64,000 bases of DNA. It comes from Enterococcus rotai. Lineage in GTDB: Bacteria > Bacillota > Bacilli > Lactobacillales > Enterococcaceae. The DNA is taken from the NCBI RefSeq assembly GCF_001465345.1, contig NZ_CP013655.1, forward strand, positions 372,001-436,000, read 5' to 3'. The notes beneath the pieces were generated by a model. That model had not been told where the DNA came from. It saw only the letters and a list, made by a program, of their open reading frames with translations, and made no database searches. The translations under genes were made by a program, and so were the position numbers. Below are positions 63,956 through 64,000 of the stretch, piece by piece; the stretch's first letter is position 1; each line of letters begins with the position of its first letter.

Positions 63956-64000
63956 GATATAAGTCCCTCCATTTATATTTTAGTCGCTAAATAGCGCCTT

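Noticed and set aside
1-64000. CRISPR arrays, tRNA or rRNA genes, complete prophage
   Set aside because: No spaced direct repeats, no tRNA or rRNA sequence and no phage structural genes were seen; the amidase alone is not enough for a prophage.

Overview
The window looks like an Enterococcus chromosome, close to the E. faecalis group. The support is low GC, Gram-positive ribosome binding sites, the order ezrA / cysteine desulfurase / thiI, a T-box-controlled valS, a NADH-sensing Rex repressor, an AA10 chitin oxidase beside a GH18 chitinase, an LPXTG anchor and Rgg-type regulators. I saw no tRNA, rRNA, CRISPR array or complete insertion sequence.

Layout. 1-6650: a YfhO membrane protein, a TVP38/DedA-like membrane protein, and valS with its T-box leader. 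6700-16570: an accessory island. A tyrosine recombinase comes first. It is followed by a segment bounded by two perfect 59-bp inverted repeats (7709-7767 and 12026-12084). The repeats carry identical ribosome binding sites and start codons for a STAND-type ATPase (+) and for a methyltransferase/ATP-grasp pair (-). A five-gene operon around a Ycf46-like AAA ATPase lies beyond the right repeat and reads towards the segment. 16750-31600: housekeeping genes (tpx, rex, thiI, cysteine desulfurase, ezrA, aspartokinase, an ABC exporter, HAD phosphatases, acyl-ACP thioesterase). 31640-34890: an Rgg/PlcR-like regulator with a divergent 20-codon peptide gene, then the chitin-degradation pair with a probable cre site. 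34940-53320: a block bounded by two closely related serine recombinases that point outwards. It holds a class II lanthipeptide locus (lanA, lanM, lanT) whose core peptide has 11 consecutive serines, and a SipW/TasA-like surface-fibre locus (signal peptidase, TasA-like subunits, LPXTG anchor, VWA adhesin, Cna-B stalk protein) with its own regulators. 53470-64000: a phage-type amidase with six ChW repeats, an SMR pair, pepC, a GntR/DUF1648 operon, a LevR fragment, small enzymes and an ascorbate-type PTS operon that runs off the right edge.

How the parts may work together. The first island has the layout of a DNA-inversion switch. The only good promoter at the segment boundary lies just outside the left repeat, and the repeat begins at about the predicted transcription start. 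Inversion would therefore exchange which gene set follows that promoter and which follows the AAA operon, without disturbing either reading frame. The second block joins a secreted peptide system with a cell-wall fibre system and has recombinases at both ends. Both proposals rest on repeats, motifs and gene order read here. No database search or read mapping was possible.
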